Notes: generated from the letters alone by a model not told the origin. 64,000 bases of DNA from Palsa-883 sp035486355 (GCA_035486355.1 DATHNE010000034.1:1-64000); one strand, 5' to 3'. Shown: positions 16,971 to 25,441, counted from the stretch's first letter. Made by a program: numbers and translations.

Positions 16971-17020
16971 GCTGTCTCACCCGTTTCGACCCCAGGGCCG
17001 ACCCTGGGGCGAAAACGAAC

Positions 17021-17374
17021 TCAGAGGGCGGCCTGCACCTGCTTGACGATCACCGCGAAGCTCTCGGCATCGTCATAGGCAATCGCGGCCAGCACCTTGC
17101 GGTCCATTTCGATACCGGCCTTTTTCAGCCCGGCGATAAATCGCGAGTAGGTCAGCCCGTGCTCACGCACTGCGGCGTTGATGCGCTGGATCCACAAACC
17201 GCGGAATTCGCGCTTCTTCACCCGCCGGTCGCGATAGGCGTATTGCAGCGACTTCTCCAGCCGCTCCCGCGCCGCGCGATAGGTGGTGCCAGTGCGGCCG
17301 TAGAAGCCCTTGGAGGCTTCGAGAACCTTCTTGTGACGGGCGTGGGTGGTCGTGCCCCGTTTCACGCGTGCCAT
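17021..17374 (-). CDS. rplT: 50S ribosomal protein L20
   Basis: The 117-residue basic protein is a full-length L20, with the N-terminal MARVKRGTTTHARHKKVLE and the central segment RDRRVKKREFRGLWIQRINA, both diagnostic. L20 binds 23S rRNA early in large-subunit assembly and, in several bacteria, represses its own operon by binding the leader. The start is preceded by GGAGACAGCATC, a good ribosome-binding site. It follows rpmI by 12 bases and is followed by the pheS-proximal terminator. Confidence 0.98.
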   Translation of the reverse strand: MARVKRGTTTHARHKKVLEASKGFYGRTGTTYRAARERLEKSLQYAYRDRRVKKREFRGLWIQRINAAVREHGLTYSRFIAGLKKAGIEMDRKVLAAIAYDDAESFAVIVKQVQAAL

Positions 17375-17386
17375 GATGCTGTCTCC

Positions 17387-17590
17387 CTACCGCAGCCCGT
17401 ACGGGGCCCACTGCTTGACGGTCTTGCCGTCCATCTCGGTCAGCACCTGGCTGCCGCGATTGCTGCGCTTGGCCTTCTGGGTCCGGTTGATCAGCCCGTG
17501 GCGCTTCATGCCAGGGCCCGCCAGCACCTTGCCGGTCGCGGTGATCTTGAATCGCTTCTTGACCGACGACTTGGTCTTCATCTTGGGCAT
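17387..17590 (-). CDS. rpmI: 50S ribosomal protein L35
   Basis: At 67 residues with MPKMKTKSSVKKRFKITATG at the N-terminus and KRHGLINRTQKAKRSNRG in the middle, this is a typical L35, a small basic protein of the large subunit. It is the first gene of an rpmI-rplT unit; infC, often found upstream, is not adjacent here. The 440-base gap that separates it from the divergent dapB holds a long hairpin that would lie in its leader if transcription starts far upstream, consistent with, but not proof of, L20-type autoregulation. The coding strand just before the ATG reads AGGAGACCAAA, a strong ribosome-binding site. Confidence 0.98.
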   Translation of the reverse strand: MPKMKTKSSVKKRFKITATGKVLAGPGMKRHGLINRTQKAKRSNRGSQVLTEMDGKTVKQWAPYGLR

Positions 17591-18030
17591 TTTGGTCTCC
17601 TATGGTGGCAATGCCCCGAGCACGGAAACAGTCCGGGAGGCAGAGCGTCGCGGCCGGGCATGCCCATATGAAGCCCGGGCGCGCGAACGAGGGCGGGCTT
17701 ATAGCGGCGGGCCCCACCGGGTGCAAGGCGGTGGAGCCCGCCGCTCTGCCAGCAAGGGTCACCGCAGCGGCGCAGAGCTTTCCGCGAAAGCTGCGGCGCC
17801 GGGGCGAGGCATAGTGCTTTTGGCGCTTCGCGCGCAGCGTATCAGACGCGATTGCCGGGCCCCAAGGGCCGTGCACGTCCCGCGAAAGCTCTGCGTCTCG
17901 GTGGCTTTGCGGTGAACCTTGCTGACGGCGTGCGCGCCGGCCGGATCGGCTGGGCGGGCGAACCGGGCATTTGCCTCCCGCAGGTCCCGGCCCATACGCT
18001 GCGCCGACGCCAACAGAACAAGAGGAAACC
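17591..18030. other. Divergent control region of rpmI and dapB
   Basis: This 440-base gap holds no convincing gene. It contains a 16-bp GC-rich hairpin at 17703-17745 and an 11-bp inverted repeat, CGCAGAGCTTT at 17771-17781 against AAAGCTCTGCG at 17885-17895. Next to each arm is a direct copy of CCGCGAAAGCT (17782-17792 and 17880-17890). It must include the promoters of both genes, but no clear -35/-10 pair could be picked out. Confidence 0.6.
17703..17745 (-). promoter_or_regulatory. Long hairpin in the rpmI leader region
   Basis: Arms 17703-17719 and 17729-17745 pair over about 16 bases with one small bulge around a 9-base loop. It is 113 bases upstream of the rpmI start. Because the flanking genes diverge, it is not a terminator for either. 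A leader structure for L20 autoregulation is one option; a plain palindromic repeat is another. Confidence 0.4.
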
Positions 18031-18804
18031 ATGCCCACGCGTATCGGCATCGCCGGGATCACCGGGCGTATGGGCCACCTGCTGGCCGAGGAAGCCCGCG
18101 CCAGCGGGGCGGAGCTGACGGGCGGCGTCGGTCGTGCCGGCTCGAACAGGCCAGCGCCCGCCGGAGCGACCCTGTTCCCCGACCTCGCCGCCCTGGCCGC
18201 CGCGTCGGACGTGGTCATCGACTTCACCAACGCCGCCACCGCCCAGGCCACCGCCGCCAGCCTCGCCGTCTCCGGCACGGCCTGGGTGCTCGGCAGCTCC
18301 GGCCTGTCCGACGCCGACGAGGCCGCGGTAGCCGACGCCGCGAAGCGCCTCCCAGTGGTCTACGCCGCCAACTTCTCCGCCGGCGTCAACCTGGTGCTGG
18401 CGCTAGCCGAACGCATGGGCGCCACCCTGCCCGCCGAGCAATACGACGCCGAGATCGTCGAGATGCACCACCGCCAGAAGGTCGACGCTCCCTCCGGCAC
18501 CGCCATCGGCATGGGCCGCGCGGTCGCCAAGGGCCGCGGCGTCGCCCTGAACGACGTGATTGAAAGCGGCCGCAACGGCCACACCGGCGCGCGCAAGACC
18601 GGCGCGATCGGTTTCGCCGCGCTACGTGGTGGCCAGGTGGTGGGCGAGCACACGCTGCTGTTCGCCTCGGGCACGGAACATATTGCCCTGACCCACCGCG
18701 CCTTCGACCGCCGCGTCTACGCCACCGGCGCTGTGCGCGCGGCGCTGTGGCTCAGCGGCCGCAAGCCAGGCCTCTACTCGATGATGGATGTACTCGGCAT
18801 GTGA
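18031..18804 (+). CDS. dapB: 4-hydroxy-tetrahydrodipicolinate reductase
   Basis: DapB reduces 4-hydroxy-tetrahydrodipicolinate with NAD(P)H in the lysine and diaminopimelate pathway in the cytosol. The 257-residue protein has the Rossmann motif GIAGITGRMG near residues 6-15 and the catalytic stretch EMHHRQKVDAPSGTA, with the His-His pair, Lys and Ser-Gly-Thr substrate motif in place. The cofactor/active-site segments VVIDFTN and YAANFSAGVN are also present. The ATG at 18031 was chosen over one 60 bases upstream because AGAGGA sits at proper spacing in front of it. It is monocistronic here, divergent from rpmI. Confidence 0.96.
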   Translation: MPTRIGIAGITGRMGHLLAEEARASGAELTGGVGRAGSNRPAPAGATLFPDLAALAAASDVVIDFTNAATAQATAASLAVSGTAWVLGSSGLSDADEAAVADAAKRLPVVYAANFSAGVNLVLALAERMGATLPAEQYDAEIVEMHHRQKVDAPSGTAIGMGRAVAKGRGVALNDVIESGRNGHTGARKTGAIGFAALRGGQVVGEHTLLFASGTEHIALTHRAFDRRVYATGAVRAALWLSGRKPGLYSMMDVLGM

Positions 18805-18961
18805 CAATGATGGCTGGCGCCGCCACTCCCAAGGGTTGCCCTGACGCACTGATCGTATACCGTCCCCACATCGGACCCGCTCGGGCCGCAACGATACAAA
18901 GCAGTGAGGGGGAGCCCGCCAACCGCCGCGGATCATCCCTCATGGGGAAGGAGTCCGCGCT

Positions 18962-20200
18962 ATGCCCACCACGCGTCGCCGCTTGCTGTCCGCCACCACA
19001 GCCACGCTTGCGCTGCCCTTCATCCGCCCCGCTCGCGCCGCGGCCGCGGTGCAGATGATCAGCCACCGTTTCCCCGCCCTCGAATACCTCGCCGAGAAAA
19101 TGCGCACCGCCATTCCGGGCGTCGAGGTCAACACCCAGCTCATGCCCTTCGACAAGGCGCTGGAACTCGCCACCATCGCCTTCTCCTCGAAGTCCAGCAC
19201 CCCCGACATCATCTACGCCAACGACAGCACCTTCCTCACCTTCGCGAAGAACGGCTGGATTCGCCCGCTCGACGATCTCTGGGCCAAGCACAAGGACGAA
19301 TTCGCCCTCGACGACTTCACAAAGAAAGTGGTCGAGGAACACACCTATCAGGGCCATATCTGGAGCGTCCCAGCCACGGTGAACACGCTGCTGTTCTTCT
19401 ACCGCAAGGATCTGTTCGACCAGGCTGGCAAGCAGCCCCCCAACACATTCATCGAGTACCGCGACCTGGCGAAATCCTTCAACTCGCCGCTGCGGTCCGG
19501 CACTGTCAGCTGCCTGCGCCCGGTCGACGCCGCGCTGAACGAGTCATCGTGGTACATCAACGCCCTCGCCGACGGCTGGTTCGATAACAAGTGGCATCCG
19601 ATCTTCAACAACGCCAAGGCCGTCGCCGCGATCGAGATGCTGAAGGAGATCACGCGCTACGCGCAGCAAGGCTTCACCAACGCCGCCAACGACGAATGCT
19701 CGATCGCCTTCCAGCAGGATGCCGCGACAATGGGCGTGCAATGGGCCACGCGCGCGCTGTCGATGGACGATCCCGCCAAGTCGCGCGTCGTCGGCAAGAT
19801 CGATTGGGCCGTCCCGCCGCAAGGCCATCAGTCGATGGGCGGCGACGGCTACTGCATCTCAGCCTTCAGCCAGCAGGATCCCGACCTGCTGTTCCGCATC
19901 CTCGCCACCGCCACCAGCAAACAGAATCTGAGCGGCGCAGCGGGGCTGATGGTGCCCACACGCACCTCGATCCTGGAGGCTCCGGAGATGAAGCAGAAAT
20001 ACCGGTTCTTCCCGGCCGCGTTGGCAGCCACGCAGGTCGGCACACCCGCCCCCAAGCTGCCCGAGTTCTTCTCGGTCGGGCAGTTCATCACCCAGCGTAT
20101 CAACCAGGCGGTCACCGGGCAGATGACCGTGAAGGCCGCGCTGGACGCCGCTGCCACCGAGACCGAGACCTTCCTCAAGGGGCATGGCTATTACCTATGA
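18962..20200 (+). CDS. Sugar-type ABC transporter substrate-binding protein, Tat-type signal
   Basis: The 412-residue protein begins with a twin-arginine signal (TTRRRLLSATTATLALPF) ending in an Ala-rich cleavage region (ARAAAA), so it should be exported folded to the periplasm. The mature part has the family-1 solute-binding-protein features: an early helix with LEYLAEKM, PDIIYAND, GHIWSVPATVNTLLFFYRKDLFDQAG, and a C-terminal FLKGHGY tail. Such proteins deliver oligosaccharides or polyols to MalFG-type permeases. Two permease genes follow with overlap, forming one operon, but no ATP-binding subunit is present. The ligand is unknown. Confidence 0.88.
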   Translation: MPTTRRRLLSATTATLALPFIRPARAAAAVQMISHRFPALEYLAEKMRTAIPGVEVNTQLMPFDKALELATIAFSSKSSTPDIIYANDSTFLTFAKNGWIRPLDDLWAKHKDEFALDDFTKKVVEEHTYQGHIWSVPATVNTLLFFYRKDLFDQAGKQPPNTFIEYRDLAKSFNSPLRSGTVSCLRPVDAALNESSWYINALADGWFDNKWHPIFNNAKAVAAIEMLKEITRYAQQGFTNAANDECSIAFQQDAATMGVQWATRALSMDDPAKSRVVGKIDWAVPPQGHQSMGGDGYCISAFSQQDPDLLFRILATATSKQNLSGAAGLMVPTRTSILEAPEMKQKYRFFPAALAATQVGTPAPKLPEFFSVGQFITQRINQAVTGQMTVKAALDAAATETETFLKGHGYYL

Positions 20201-21125
20201 CGTCCGTGCCGTAGCCATCGCCCCCGCGCGTCGAACCGGCCGTCGCAAGCGGCATCACGGTTCGGCGTCCAGTGCCTGGCTGTTCCTGCTGCCCAGCGCC
20301 GCGATGCTGCTCACGGTACTGCTGGTACCATTGGGCTACGCGATCTGGCTGAGCCTGTTCGATTACGACCTCGGCGCCGGCATCCACACCTTCATCGGCC
20401 TCGGCAACTACGACGCCCTGCTGCACGATGCGCAGTTCTGGGAATCGCTCGGCCGTACCGTGTTCATCGTAGGTTGCGCGGTGACGCTGGAATTCTCGCT
20501 CGGCCTGCTGATCGCCTACGGCCTGTATCGCCTGACCTTCGGCGTGCGCACGCTGAACCTGCTGCTGTTCATGCCCAACGTGATCACGCCCGTGGTCGCG
20601 GCGTTGTTCCTGCGCTGGATCTTCGTCAGCCGCTGGGGCCTGCTGTCCGGCATCCTGATCAGCCTGGGCATCTTCCCACCTGATTTCCTCGGCGATCCCG
20701 ACTGGGCACGCTTCACCGTCATCCTGGGCGACGCCTGGCAGTTCACGCCCTTTATGATCCTGGTGCTCTATGCCGGCCTCAACACCGTCGACCAGGCGCA
20801 GATCGAGGCCGCGCAGATCGATGGCGCCGGCATCTGGATGTTGCTATTTCGTATCATGCTGCCGTCGATCCGCCCGCTGGTCATGTTCGTGCTGGCGATA
20901 AGGCTGATGGATGCGTTCCGCTTCTTCGACCAGATCTATGTCCTGACCGCCGGCGGGCCCGGCACCGCCACGGAAACGATCACGCTCTACACCTACGCGC
21001 TCGCCTTCCGGCTGCTGCAGGTCGGCAAGGCATCGGCACTGGGTGTCATCACATTGTTGCTGGTGGCCAGTGCGATCGCTGGCATGATCATGGCATTGTA
21101 TCGGCGCGAGCGGGGGGCATTCTGA
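20184..21125 (+). CDS. Sugar-type ABC transporter permease (MalF-like)
   Basis: This 313-residue polytopic protein has six predicted membrane helices and the permease EAA loop in AQIEAAQIDGAGIWMLLFRI, which docks on the ATPase. Another typical segment is the terminal YVLTAGGPGTATETITLYTY. The ATG at 20184 overlaps the binding-protein gene by 17 bases and has AAGGGG close upstream; no better internal start was seen. It forms a heterodimer with the next gene product in the inner membrane. The ATPase subunit must come from elsewhere. Confidence 0.9.
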   Translation: MAITYDVRAVAIAPARRTGRRKRHHGSASSAWLFLLPSAAMLLTVLLVPLGYAIWLSLFDYDLGAGIHTFIGLGNYDALLHDAQFWESLGRTVFIVGCAVTLEFSLGLLIAYGLYRLTFGVRTLNLLLFMPNVITPVVAALFLRWIFVSRWGLLSGILISLGIFPPDFLGDPDWARFTVILGDAWQFTPFMILVLYAGLNTVDQAQIEAAQIDGAGIWMLLFRIMLPSIRPLVMFVLAIRLMDAFRFFDQIYVLTAGGPGTATETITLYTYALAFRLLQVGKASALGVITLLLVASAIAGMIMALYRRERGAF

Positions 21126-21946
21126 TGCGCCGGACACGCACGCAGACCGCCCTGTTCCTGCTGCTGTGCAGCTTCACCGCGGTGACGCTCACGCCAGTGA
21201 TCTGGGCGGTGCTGACGTCATTCAAGCAGCCGGTTGACGCCTTCGCTGTGCCACCGACGGTGATCTTCACGCCCACCTTCACCTTCCACTATCAGGTCTG
21301 GGTCGAGAAGGCGTTCTGGCACTATCTGATCAACAGCGTGGTGATCTCGGTCAGCACGGTGCTGGTCTCAGTCTCGATCGGCACCATGGCGGGCTACGGT
21401 CTGTCACGCCTGCGCAGCCGTGCCTCGCGCGGTGTGCTGTTTGCCATCCTGTCGATGCGCATGTTCCCGCACATCCTGCTGGCGATACCGTTCTTCGTGC
21501 TGGCGAAATCCCTTGGCCTGATCAACACCTATCCGGCGATGATCCTGGCGCTGGTGGCAATCAACCAGCCTTTCACCATCTGGCTGATGCGCAGCTTCTT
21601 CCTGGACGTGCCGCACGAACTGTACGAGGCGGCCGAGATCGATGGCTGCAACGCCTGGCAGGTGTTCCTGCGCGTCGGCCTGCCGGTGGTGCGGCCCGGC
21701 CTGTGGGTCACCGCGCTGTTCAGCCTATTGCTGGCCTACAACGAATTCCTGCTGGGCCTGGTGCTGACCGGACCGGCGACCAAGACGTTGCCGGTGGCGC
21801 TGTCGGAATACGGCGCCGAGGACATCAACTATTGGACCCTATCCGCCGCCGCGGCTGTGGGAATCATGCTGCCGATCGTCGCCTTCATGATGCTGCTGCA
21901 GCGCCATCTGGTGCGCGGGCTGTCGATGGGCGCGGTGAAGGGATAG
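21125..21946 (+). CDS. Sugar-type ABC transporter permease (MalG-like)
   Basis: The 273-residue second permease starts inside the stop of the first (TGATG), showing tight coupling. It has six hydrophobic helices, an N-terminal RRTRTQTALFLLL, and the EAA loop EAAEIDGCNAWQVFLRVGLP. Members of this MalG subfamily pair with MalF-type permeases to import carbohydrates or glycerol phosphates. After its stop at 21946 the operon seems to end, since an inverted, degenerate GxxExxY gene follows before the FMN dehydrogenases. Confidence 0.92.
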   Translation: MRRTRTQTALFLLLCSFTAVTLTPVIWAVLTSFKQPVDAFAVPPTVIFTPTFTFHYQVWVEKAFWHYLINSVVISVSTVLVSVSIGTMAGYGLSRLRSRASRGVLFAILSMRMFPHILLAIPFFVLAKSLGLINTYPAMILALVAINQPFTIWLMRSFFLDVPHELYEAAEIDGCNAWQVFLRVGLPVVRPGLWVTALFSLLLAYNEFLLGLVLTGPATKTLPVALSEYGAEDINYWTLSAAAAVGIMLPIVAFMMLLQRHLVRGLSMGAVKG

Positions 21947-21988
21947 CCGACGTCCCTTGCGACACGCGCAATGCAGTGCGGGCGCGGA

Positions 21989-22444
21989 TCAGCTTATTTT
22001 AGCACGGACGCCGAACGGAGAGACGGAGGGCCACAGGAGCCAGAGTGGTCGCACCGTCCGCGACCAGGCCAGTATACGCCGCAGGCCATCGATCAATCGC
22101 GGGGCGTTAAAGTTGAACAGCAGCCTGACATGAATGCCGCTCATGCGCAGATAGGTGTAAGGCTGCGCTTCATGCGCCGGTAGCGCCGCGGCAACCGCCT
22201 TGATCTGCACAATCACCTCGCGCGCCACGACAATATCGGCGCGGAACCCATCCCCAACCGCCTCTTCCTTATACATCACCGGAACGCTCACCCGCCGCTC
22301 ATACGCCATCCCCGCCCCCCACGGCTGACGACACGAGCATGTCGCGTACACCGAACCCAACATCCCCGGGCCGGTGTGCCGATGCACCTCAATTGCCTGC
22401 CCAATCACTCGTTCCGTCAACTCTTCCGCGAGCAGCATGCGCAA
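21989..22444 (-). CDS. GxxExxY-family protein, degenerate
   Basis: The 151-residue protein has the frame of the GxxExxY family (PD-(D/E)XK-like fold of unknown role): VIGQAIEVHRHTGPGMLGSVY near residues 13-33, a central YERRVSVPVMYKEE, then FRADIVVAREVIVQIKAV and HEAQPYTYLRMSG. The family-naming motif G-x-x-E-x-x-Y here reads GMLGSVY, so the Glu is Gly, and the usual LVELKAV reads VIVQIKAV, losing another acidic residue. A Cys-rich stretch (ATCSCRQPWG) replaces the normal alpha-helix. The frame is open but the changes suggest a gene that has lost or is losing function. It is transcribed against its neighbours. Confidence 0.65.
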   Translation of the reverse strand: MRMLLAEELTERVIGQAIEVHRHTGPGMLGSVYATCSCRQPWGAGMAYERRVSVPVMYKEEAVGDGFRADIVVAREVIVQIKAVAAALPAHEAQPYTYLRMSGIHVRLLFNFNAPRLIDGLRRILAWSRTVRPLWLLWPSVSPFGVRAKIS

Positions 22445-22553
22445 ACCCTCCGCGGCCCTCCGTCATGCCGCCCTCCCATCATGTCAAGATTCAACATTCG
22501 GTAAACGCACCGGCCCCAAATCGTCCGCCGCCCAACCGGCCTCCCCCACTCGC

Positions 22554-22581
22554 TTGACACCCCCCCACCCCGCGTCATCAT
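22554..22581 (+). promoter_or_regulatory. Candidate promoter of the FMN-dehydrogenase pair
   Basis: A perfect -35-like TTGACA (22554-22559) is followed after 16 bases by CATCAT (22576-22581), four of six matches to the -10 consensus. The ATG of the first dehydrogenase is at 22603. The spacing leaves a very short leader with GGGGGAAACCAC as the ribosome-binding site. Confidence 0.4.
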
Positions 22582-22602
22582 CCCGTCATCGGGGGAAACC
22601 AC

Positions 22603-23817
22603 ATGGCCGCTCTGGACCGTTGCTACAACATCGCCGACCTGCGCGCCGTCGCGCAGAAGCGCCTGCCGCGCGGCGTATTCGAATTCGTCGATCGCGGCAG
22701 CGAGGATGAAGTCGCGCTGCGCAACAACCGTGCCGGCTTCGAACGGATCCGACTGAAGCACCGCGCGCTGGTCGACGTCTCCAGCCGCTCGATGGCCACC
22801 ACCTTGTTCGGCAAGCCCATCTCCATGCCGATGGCGATCGCCCCCACCGGCGCCGCCGGCCTGTGCTGGCACGAAGGCGAGCTGGAGCTGGCGAAAGCGG
22901 CGGCGAAGGCGGGGATCCCCTTCACGCTCGCGACCGGCGCGATGACCTCGATGGAGAAGATCGCCGAGCAGGCCGGCCCCAGCGCCGGCGGCCGCCTGTG
23001 GTTCCAGCTCTATGTCTGGAAGCGCCGCGACCTGTCCCATCAGCTCATCGAACGCGCCAAGGCCGCGGGGTTCGAGGCGCTGATTGTCACCGTCGATACC
23101 ATTGTTCCCCCGAACCGCGAATACAACGACCGCAATGGCTTCCTGCTGCCGTTCTATCCCAACCTGCGCTTCACACTCGACATCATGCGCCACCCCGGCT
23201 GGATGGCAAATGTGCTGATGAAATATCTGACCACGATCGGCATGCCGCGCAACGAAAATTATCCGGAACCGTATCGGACGCGCGTCACCTCGCGCGATCC
23301 CGAACGGGCCGCGGTAATGCGCCAGGATTCGCTGTCGTGGGAGGACATCACGATCTTCCGCAAGATGTGGCCCGGCATCCTGATGCTGAAGGGCATCAAC
23401 CGGCCGGACGACGCGGTGAAGGCGCTGGAGCACGGCGTCGACGGCATCATCGTCTCCAACCATGGCGGACGGAACATGGACAGCGCGGTGGCCACGATCG
23501 ACGCGCTGCCGGACATCGCCGATGCGGTGGCGGACCGAGCCACGGTGCTACTGGATTCTGGGGTTCGCCGCGGCTCTGACATCGCCAAGGCACTTGCGCT
23601 CGGCGCCAAGGCCGTGCTCACCGGGCGTGTCACGCTCTATGGCACCGCGGCAGGCGGTGCGGACGGCGCCGGCAAGGCGATCAGCATCATCCGCAGCGAG
23701 CTGGATAAGACAATGGCGTATACAGGGTGCAACTCGGTGGACGAGATCACCACCGATATCTTCTTCGGCGACAGCCAAGGCAATCAACGCCGCGACCGTG
23801 TGGGAGCTATGGCATGA
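22603..23817 (+). CDS. FMN-dependent alpha-hydroxy-acid dehydrogenase, copy 1
   Basis: The 404-residue enzyme belongs to the L-lactate dehydrogenase / glycolate oxidase / mandelate dehydrogenase family. Visible features are the N-terminal FEFVDRGSEDE, the FMN-contacting APTGAAGLCWHEGE, FQLYVWKRRD with the active-site Tyr, the catalytic His and Arg in SNHGGRNMD, and the phosphate-binding end DSGVRRGSDIAKALALGAKAV. In the signature the usual Gln-Leu-Asp after the Arg is Asn-Met-Asp. Such enzymes oxidise 2-hydroxy acids to 2-oxo acids, passing electrons to quinones or oxygen; which substrate is not evident. The next paralogue overlaps its stop. Confidence 0.9.
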   Translation: MAALDRCYNIADLRAVAQKRLPRGVFEFVDRGSEDEVALRNNRAGFERIRLKHRALVDVSSRSMATTLFGKPISMPMAIAPTGAAGLCWHEGELELAKAAAKAGIPFTLATGAMTSMEKIAEQAGPSAGGRLWFQLYVWKRRDLSHQLIERAKAAGFEALIVTVDTIVPPNREYNDRNGFLLPFYPNLRFTLDIMRHPGWMANVLMKYLTTIGMPRNENYPEPYRTRVTSRDPERAAVMRQDSLSWEDITIFRKMWPGILMLKGINRPDDAVKALEHGVDGIIVSNHGGRNMDSAVATIDALPDIADAVADRATVLLDSGVRRGSDIAKALALGAKAVLTGRVTLYGTAAGGADGAGKAISIIRSELDKTMAYTGCNSVDEITTDIFFGDSQGNQRRDRVGAMA

Positions 23818-25016
23818 GCGCGCTCGATCGTTGCTACAGCATTCCAGATCTGCGCGAGGCGGCGCGCCGCCGCCTGCCGCGCGGCGTGTTCGAATTCGTC
23901 GACCGCGCCAGCGAAGATGAAATCGCCGTCCGCAACAACCGCGATGCCTTCCACAAAATCCGCCTGATGCACCGCGCCCTGGTCGACGTCTCCGGCCGCA
24001 AGACCGAGACCGTGCTGTTCGGCAAGCCCGCCGCGTTGCCGATGGTGATCGCCCCCACTGGCGCCGCCGGCCTGTGCTGGCATGAAGGGGAATCCGAACT
24101 CGCCAAGGCGGCGGCGAAGGCGGGCATTCCGTTCAGCCTCTCCACCGCCTCGATGACGGCGATGGAAAAGATCGTCGCCAGCGGCGGCCCCGCGGTCGGC
24201 GGCCGGCTCTGGTTCCAGCTCTATGTCTGGAAGCAGCGGGAGTTGTCGCATGCGCTGATCGAACGGGTGAAGCAGGCGGGGTTCGAGGCGCTGATCGTCA
24301 CGGTGGATTCCCCGGTCGGACCCAACCGCGAATACAACCAGCGCAACGGGTTCGGCCTGCCGTTCACGCCGACCTTGCGTTTCATCCTAGATATGATGCG
24401 CCACCCGTTATGGGTGCAGAGTGTGCTGCTGAAATACTTCACCACGATCGGCATGCCGCGCCACGAGAATTATCCGCCGGAGTACCAGAAATCGATCCTC
24501 AGCGGCGTCGGCTCCCGCGAAGCGCTGCGAGCGGATTCGCTGAACTGGGACGACATCAAGCGCTTCCGCGACATGTGGCCCGGTCCGCTGATGCTGAAAG
24601 GCATCAATCGCGTCGATGATGCGGTGCGCGCGGTCGAGGCCGGCCTCGACGGACTGATCGTCTCTAACCACGGCGGCCGCAATATGGACAGCGCGGTTGC
24701 CACGCTCGACGTGCTGCCGGACATCGCCGAGGCCGTCGGCCATCGCACCACGCTGATTCTGGACTCCGGCGTCCGCCGCGGTTCCGACATCGTCAAGGCG
24801 TTGGCGCTGGGCGCGAAGGCGGTGCTGACCGGACGCGCGACGCTCTACGGCACCGCGGTCGGTGGCGCCGAGGGCGCCGGCAAGGCGATCAGCCTCATCA
24901 AGAGCGAGTTCGACAAGACGATGGCCTACACGGGATGCCGATCGGTCGATGCGATCACCGCCGACATCCTGTTCGGCGAACGCGGCGCCAACCGCTGGCG
25001 CGACGCGGCGGATTGA
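23814..25016 (+). CDS. FMN-dependent alpha-hydroxy-acid dehydrogenase, copy 2
   Basis: I take the ATG at 23814, which overlaps the stop of copy 1 (ATGA) and gives an N-terminus (MSALDRCYSIPDL) collinear with copy 1 (MAALDRCYNIADL). The 400-residue protein keeps every catalytic motif: APTGAAGLCWHEGE, FQLYVWKQRE, SNHGGRNMD and DSGVRRGSDIVKALALGAKAV. The two copies are clearly a tandem duplication, with long identical stretches but diverged loops such as IVPPNREYND versus PVGPNREYNQ. A shared promoter and translational coupling suggest equal expression, perhaps as a heteromer or with different substrate preferences. Confidence 0.9.
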   Translation: MSALDRCYSIPDLREAARRRLPRGVFEFVDRASEDEIAVRNNRDAFHKIRLMHRALVDVSGRKTETVLFGKPAALPMVIAPTGAAGLCWHEGESELAKAAAKAGIPFSLSTASMTAMEKIVASGGPAVGGRLWFQLYVWKQRELSHALIERVKQAGFEALIVTVDSPVGPNREYNQRNGFGLPFTPTLRFILDMMRHPLWVQSVLLKYFTTIGMPRHENYPPEYQKSILSGVGSREALRADSLNWDDIKRFRDMWPGPLMLKGINRVDDAVRAVEAGLDGLIVSNHGGRNMDSAVATLDVLPDIAEAVGHRTTLILDSGVRRGSDIVKALALGAKAVLTGRATLYGTAVGGAEGAGKAISLIKSEFDKTMAYTGCRSVDAITADILFGERGANRWRDAAD

Positions 25017-25168
25017 CGCTCTGCCCACGCGAACGCGTCATGGCCCGCGAAGGGGCGCCGCCCACGTCTTGCGGGGCGAAAACAAAGAAACGCGTGGATG
25101 CCCGCCACCGGCCGCCGCCGGTGCAGGCTCCGCTGGTATGAGGTCTCGGCTCCAACGCGGCCTCGGCG

Positions 25169-25330
25169 TCATTTCCCTCGGTTGATCGCCTGACCAACCG
25201 CGAGGCCCACGCCCAGCATCATCGCCGCCGTCGCCAGCGTCGTGATCGTCATCCCGATCACGATGCCGGCCACCCACGGTGACGGCGTCGGACGTCCCGG
25301 ACTGATCGTGTCCCTGGCGCGTGATGTCAT
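25169..25330 (-). CDS. Possible small single-helix membrane protein
   Basis: A 53-residue frame from an ATG at 25330 has a polar, basic N-terminus, then one hydrophobic helix (WVAGIVIGMTITTLATAAMM) and a short polar tail. GAGGAG lies about 12 bases upstream, a little far for a ribosome-binding site. The frame is open 108 bases further upstream but without a better start. No family was recognised. The 25017-25441 gap holds nothing else that I can support. Confidence 0.35.
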   Translation of the reverse strand: MTSRARDTISPGRPTPSPWVAGIVIGMTITTLATAAMMLGVGLAVGQAINRGK

Positions 25331-25441
25331 TGCGATGGCGTCTCCTCGTGCAGCCACACACTGCACGCCGACGCGGCCGATGCAACACCACCCCAGCCCC
25401 GACACCAGCAAATTGCCAAGGAATGCACGGCCGCGCACGCC

